Assembly: GCA_964536565.1 (NCBI GenBank)
Contig: CAZHXK010000036.1
Location: forward strand, 1-13,420
DNA length: 13,420 nucleotides
Direction: 5' to 3'
Source: GCA-002688135 sp964536565
GTDB taxonomy: Bacteria > Patescibacteriota > Patescibacteriia > Magasanikbacterales > GCA-002688135
Made by a program: the position numbers and the translations under genes. Positions within the stretch are counted from its first letter, which is position 1. Every line of letters starts with the position of its first letter. Positions 11,998 through 13,420 of the stretch are shown here, piece by piece. The notes under the pieces were generated by a model. That model had not been told where the DNA came from. It made no database searches and was given only the letters and a program-made list of their open reading frames with translations.

Positions 11998-12093
11998 ATG
12001 GCTAAAGGCATGGACGCACGAAAAAGTGCAAAAAAGAAACCAGCAAAGACATTGAAGGAAAAGCGCGCAGCGAAACGAGAGAAGGGGAAGTAG
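11998..12093 (+). CDS. very small basic peptide, 31 aa
   Basis: The frame encodes MAKGMDARKSAKKKPAKTLK followed by EKRAAKREKGK. It has the look of a small conserved basic peptide (MAKGxD...KKxPAKTxKEKRAAKxEK) that I recall from several bacterial groups; function unknown. The extreme Lys/Arg content suggests binding to nucleic acid or the ribosome. A TATACT box (11958-11963) is a possible -10; no clear -35 box or Shine-Dalgarno sequence is seen. The opposite strand has a longer open frame here (11896-12114), but its Cys/His/Phe-rich product looks like a shadow. Confidence 0.65.
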   Translation: MAKGMDARKSAKKKPAKTLKEKRAAKREKGK

Positions 12094-12169
12094 GTTTTGG
12101 TTTTGTTGTTGCACAGTAAACTCATCGAAAGAAAAGTATTTGTGTATCTAGAATTGAATTAGTATACAT

Positions 12170-12553
12170 ATGAAAATCATACTTACGGGTGTATTTGTAG
12201 ACAGCCAAGATAAAGCTTTAAAGTTTTATACCGATACATTAGACTTCGTGAAAAAACATGATGTTCCTATTGGTGAATTTAAATGGCTTACGGTAGTATC
12301 TTCGGATGACCAAGAGGGGACTGAACTTTTACTTGAGCCAAATAACAATCCGACAGCACTGGCATATCAGAAAGGAATTTTTGAACAGGGTATTCCTGCT
12401 GCTTCCTTTGGAGTTGTGGATATCCAAGCGGAATACACAAAACTAAAAGAGCGTGGAGTAACATTTACGATGGAACCAACAAAGATGGATCAAGTTACGA
12501 TAGCTATCTTTGATGATACGTGCGGGAACCTTATTCAGATTATGGAGAAGTAA
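12170..12553 (+). CDS. VOC-family (glyoxalase/bleomycin-resistance-like) protein
   Basis: 127 aa, a single VOC domain made of two beta-alpha-beta-beta-beta modules. The first runs from VFVDSQDKALKFYTDTLDFV to ELLLEPNNNPTALAYQKGIF; the second from AASFGVVDIQAEYTKLKERG to VTIAIFDDTCGNLIQIMEK. The pattern FVD.QDKALKFYT..L.FVKKHD and DDTCGNLIQI is typical of the PhnB/YdeM-like VOC proteins often annotated as glyoxalase. The classic metal ligands are mostly missing: there is no His at strand 1 or strand 5, and Q replaces the terminal Glu. Glyoxalase I activity should not be assumed. The start ATG 12170 has a TA-rich -10-like stretch (TAGTATACAT) directly before it and no Shine-Dalgarno sequence, so the leader may be absent or very short. 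Confidence 0.88.
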   Translation: MKIILTGVFVDSQDKALKFYTDTLDFVKKHDVPIGEFKWLTVVSSDDQEGTELLLEPNNNPTALAYQKGIFEQGIPAASFGVVDIQAEYTKLKERGVTFTMEPTKMDQVTIAIFDDTCGNLIQIMEK

Positions 12554-12657
12554 ATATGCGTGTGCGTTAACAGAATGAGTGCTTGAAAGCGTGTAAAAAG
12601 AAACTGAAGAAACTGTTGAAGGAGAGATGAGAGAGGAGTGAGTATGTTTTTGTATTT

Positions 12658-12694
12658 CCGAGAGTGTGGGGCCTCGTATGTGCTCGGTTTTTTT
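12658..12694 (+). terminator. possible rho-independent terminator
   Basis: CCGAG (12658-12662) and CTCGG (12683-12687) flank a 20-nt loop and are followed by seven T residues. The stem is short for its loop, and it lies about 105 nt past the VOC stop. The intervening stretch (12554-12657) shows no convincing gene. Confidence 0.5.
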
Positions 12695-12754
12695 GACCAT
12701 AAGGAATAGGTGCTATATCGTTCTTATTCTTGTGTTTAATATCTATGTAAGTTT

Positions 12755-13249
12755 ATGTGGCTTATGGATGAACAAAAAAAGAAAGGATTGATGGAGATAG
12801 CTCGGGTGGCTGGTCCTGAATATCTTGCAACCACCCGAGAAGCGACAAGATATGCGAATGAGAAACTTGATACGCTTGCGAAGCTGATGATTACATTTGC
12901 TATAGCTATTAAAAAATTATCTACGAAATACTTAGTGAACGAGGGTGTTAATGTTGTTGTTATAAGGTGAGCAATTGGTATTTTATTTGTTTCAGTGCTT
13001 TTCGGGGCTGGTCAGCTGTTGGTGGATTATATTTTTTTAACACGACAGTCCGTAAAATATAAGAATGTGGCATCTCTGCTAGGTATCATGCAAACAGGAC
13101 TTTTTGATGAAAAGGAGGCAGATTCACTTCGAGATAGCTTTGATCAATTGGGGCGTGGGGATGAGGGTTCCAATACTTTTTCTCTTGTTGTGGAGGCTGT
13201 GCTCGTTCTGGTTGCTGCTACAATGCTTTTTGTTGAGGTTGTGTTGTAA
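12755..13249 (+). pseudogene. two-TM protein gene interrupted by an in-frame TGA
   Basis: One frame runs from ATG 12755 (or ATG 12764) to TAA 13247-13249 with a single TGA at 12968-12970. The first half (71 aa) is an amphipathic, helical region (GLMEIARVAGPEYLATTREATRY) ending VNVVVIR. After the TGA the same frame continues AIGILFVSVLFGAGQLLVDY, a clear TM helix. It then has a charged loop with TGLFDEKEADSLRDSFDQLG and a second TM helix at the end (VVEAVLVLVAATMLFVEVVL). The intact product would be about 164 aa. The stop falls at the membrane boundary, so the first half alone would be a soluble fragment. The second half could restart only at GTG 12995, inside the TM. Other genes here use TGA as stop, so recoding of the whole genome is unlikely. 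The family is unrecognised. Confidence 0.65.
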
Positions 13250-13331
13250 TATATTTCACTGAGGTGGGATGGTGCTAAATGAGAAGAGATGACGGGACCC
13301 AAATAAAAATAGGGTTCAACTCGCGTAGATT

Positions 13332-13355
13332 AAAAAAACCACCAAATGAGGTGGT
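13332..13355 (-). terminator. rho-independent terminator of ssrA
   Basis: ACCACC (13338-13343) pairs with GGTGGT (13350-13355) around six bases. On the minus strand the stem is followed by seven T residues (13338-13332). It lies about ten bases past the mature tmRNA 3' end, and a weaker T-run on the plus side could make it bidirectional. Confidence 0.8.
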
Positions 13356-13365
13356 ATTTTTAGTA

Positions 13366-13420
13366 TGGAGATGACGGGAGTTGAACCCGTGTCTTTTAGT
13401 CAGTGTCCAGTATGCTCTAC
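13366..13420 (-). ncRNA. ssrA: tmRNA (ssrA), 3' end, partial
   Basis: Read on the minus strand, the last 55 bases show the tmRNA 3' domain. GTAGAGC at the edge corresponds to the common CUGUAGA stretch at the start of the final P2 segment. It is followed by the T-arm ACGGG-TTCAACT-CCCGT and the acceptor strand CATCTCC with discriminator A. CCA is not encoded: TAC follows. Trying to fold it as a normal tRNA fails, because no anticodon stem forms and position 33 would not be U. tmRNA rescues stalled ribosomes by trans-translation; the tag-coding part lies outside the window. Confidence 0.8.

Noticed and set aside
12644..12709. 22-aa ORF with a GGAG-like site
   Set aside because: It overlaps a terminator-like hairpin and T-run, and its sequence shows no recognisable pattern.
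12968..12970. Use of the TGA-as-glycine genetic code
   Set aside because: The TGA ending the 99-aa gene (6240-6242) directly precedes a terminator and HTH-domain proteins end sensibly at TGA, so TGA is read as stop here.
13366..13420. Ordinary tRNA ending at the window edge
   Set aside because: The spacing from GAGC to the T-arm is right for a tRNA, but no anticodon stem pairs and there is no U33; the tmRNA 3' pattern fits better.
1..13420. CRISPR array, rRNA or insertion sequence
   Set aside because: No regularly spaced repeats, no rRNA-like stretch and no transposase were seen.

Overview
The window looks like chromosomal sequence from a small-genome bacterium, most likely Patescibacteria (CPR). 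This is inferred from short genes, a tRNA-like tmRNA end without encoded CCA, a typical infC-rpmI-rplT operon with a small IF-3, and many short lineage-specific proteins. TGA behaves as a true stop: it sits directly before a terminator at 6240-6242. The TGA-as-glycine CPR lineages are therefore unlikely.

Left part (1-6.3 kb) is an accessory island. A tyrosine integrase and an excisionase-like HTH protein are read leftward. After them come mostly single-gene units, several with a TTGACA-17-TANNNT promoter and a hairpin terminator of their own. They encode an unknown 104-aa protein, a phage-type zinc-ribbon protein (minus strand, overlapping an open frame of uncertain meaning), a 65-aa Cys-containing protein, a membrane-anchored 195-aa protein, an Lnb/DUF4105-like exported protein, an HNH-type protein, a 2-oxoglutarate/Fe(II) oxygenase and a membrane-anchored winged-helix protein. 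No known defence or biosynthetic system is assembled from these genes.

Middle part (6.27-9.25 kb) is core. infC-rpmI-rplT is read leftward from a strong promoter and ends in a long two-tier hairpin. It is divergent from a GuaB1-type CBS-containing IMPDH/GMPR-family gene, which by family knowledge is better called a GMP reductase than an IMP dehydrogenase.

Right part (9.25-13.42 kb) holds a 62-aa protein, a structured 180-nt intergenic region, a PknB-like transmembrane Ser/Thr kinase with a C-terminal TPR-like region and a palindrome inside its promoter, a small membrane protein, a 31-aa basic peptide, a VOC-fold protein, a two-TM protein gene interrupted by an in-frame TGA, and the 3' end of tmRNA (ssrA) running off the right edge.

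Promoters are unusually uniform: eight perfect TTGACA boxes, each exactly 17 nt from a -10-like hexamer, were found on both strands, plus one with a less clear -10. This suggests one dominant housekeeping sigma factor and makes promoter evidence useful for choosing starts.
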